A DNA stretch of 5,970 nt, from assembly GCA_023427575.1 (NCBI GenBank), contig JAEZAY010000288.1:1-5970 (forward strand), in the 5' to 3' direction. Every line of letters begins with the position of its first letter. Position 1 is the stretch's first letter. The notes under the pieces are model-generated. The model was not told where the DNA came from. It worked only from the letters and a program-made list of their open reading frames with translations, and made no database searches. The translations under genes and the position numbers were made by a program. This DNA comes from Bacteroidota bacterium (GTDB lineage Bacteria > Bacteroidota > Bacteroidia > Chitinophagales > Chitinophagaceae). This document shows positions 5,858 through 5,970 of the stretch, piece after piece.

Positions 5858-5930
5858 GGTGATATTCAATGTGCGGATAATTGCTACCAATAAATTTCCT
5901 TACCGGTAAGAATAAATACAACGCACCCAT
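5787..5930 (-). CDS. Possible small hypothetical ORF (47 codons), doubtful
   Basis: From ATG 5930 the minus strand encodes a 47-residue peptide starting MGALYLFLPVRKFIGSNYPH and ending NTLNAK before TAA. The in-frame region upstream is closed by TAA at 5963-5961. AGAAGG sits one base before the ATG, too close for a normal Shine-Dalgarno. The composition looks protein-like, with a hydrophobic start, but I recognise no family. Its 3' half overlaps the decayed third repeat unit, so it may be a chance frame in repeat DNA or a gene remnant cut by the repeat. Confidence 0.18.
   Translation of the reverse strand: MGALYLFLPVRKFIGSNYPHIEYHLVRYGTIGRDMYADVKANTLNAK
5899..5910. repeat. 12-bp perfect palindrome CTTACCGGTAAG
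   Basis: CTTACC is followed directly by its reverse complement GGTAAG. It lies nine bases after GCTACCAA (5883-5890), the same box that precedes the outer hairpin of each minus module. It could be a further decayed module of the neighbouring repeat family or a separate protein-binding site. The rest of 5858-5970 shows nothing else that I can assign. Confidence 0.35.
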
Positions 5931-5970
5931 ACCTTCTGCACTTTTTAGGAAAACATAATGTTATAATTTT

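Noticed and set aside
5950..5970. TATAAT at 5962-5967 as a promoter for a gene beyond the window
   Set aside because: An isolated AT-rich hexamer; Bacteroidota housekeeping promoters use a TAnnTTTG-type element, and no gene is visible.

Overview
The window looks like chromosomal DNA from a Bacteroidota bacterium, probably a Chitinophagaceae-like lineage. The gene types point that way, as do the A-rich leaders without Shine-Dalgarno sites and the intergenic palindromes built on GTTCC-GTA-GGAAC and GTCCC-TAC-GGGAC, which I associate with this phylum. This is an inference from style; no marker gene is present.

Layout. At the left edge the first 25 codons of an exonuclease III gene run off the window on the minus strand. 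Upstream of it on the same strand is an exported or lipid-anchored nucleoside-hydrolase-like protein with an atypical metal motif and no catalytic-type His. Divergent from it is a single-domain cupin protein on the plus strand. Next is a minus-strand pair, a YCII/DGPF-family protein followed by an ECF sigma factor of the ECF42 type with a TPR-like C-terminal extension. This is the standard partnership of that sigma group. Divergent from the pair is an exported NamZ (DUF1343) exo-beta-N-acetylmuramidase, a peptidoglycan-turnover enzyme.

The last 860 bases are almost gene-free. They hold about 2.6 tandem copies of a roughly 260-bp repeat. Each copy is a composite of two modules in inverted orientation, and each module carries two short hairpins around a conserved TCGTTGGTAG box. 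The architecture recalls REP/BIME elements mobilised by single-strand transposases. It is the most unusual structure here.

The genes do not form one pathway. Two encode predicted envelope or periplasmic hydrolases (nucleoside hydrolase, NamZ), one is a stress-type regulator pair, one repairs DNA and the cupin is unassigned. I see no defence system, phage genes, tRNA, rRNA or CRISPR array, and no complete new multi-gene system. The repeat array is the best candidate for something under-described.
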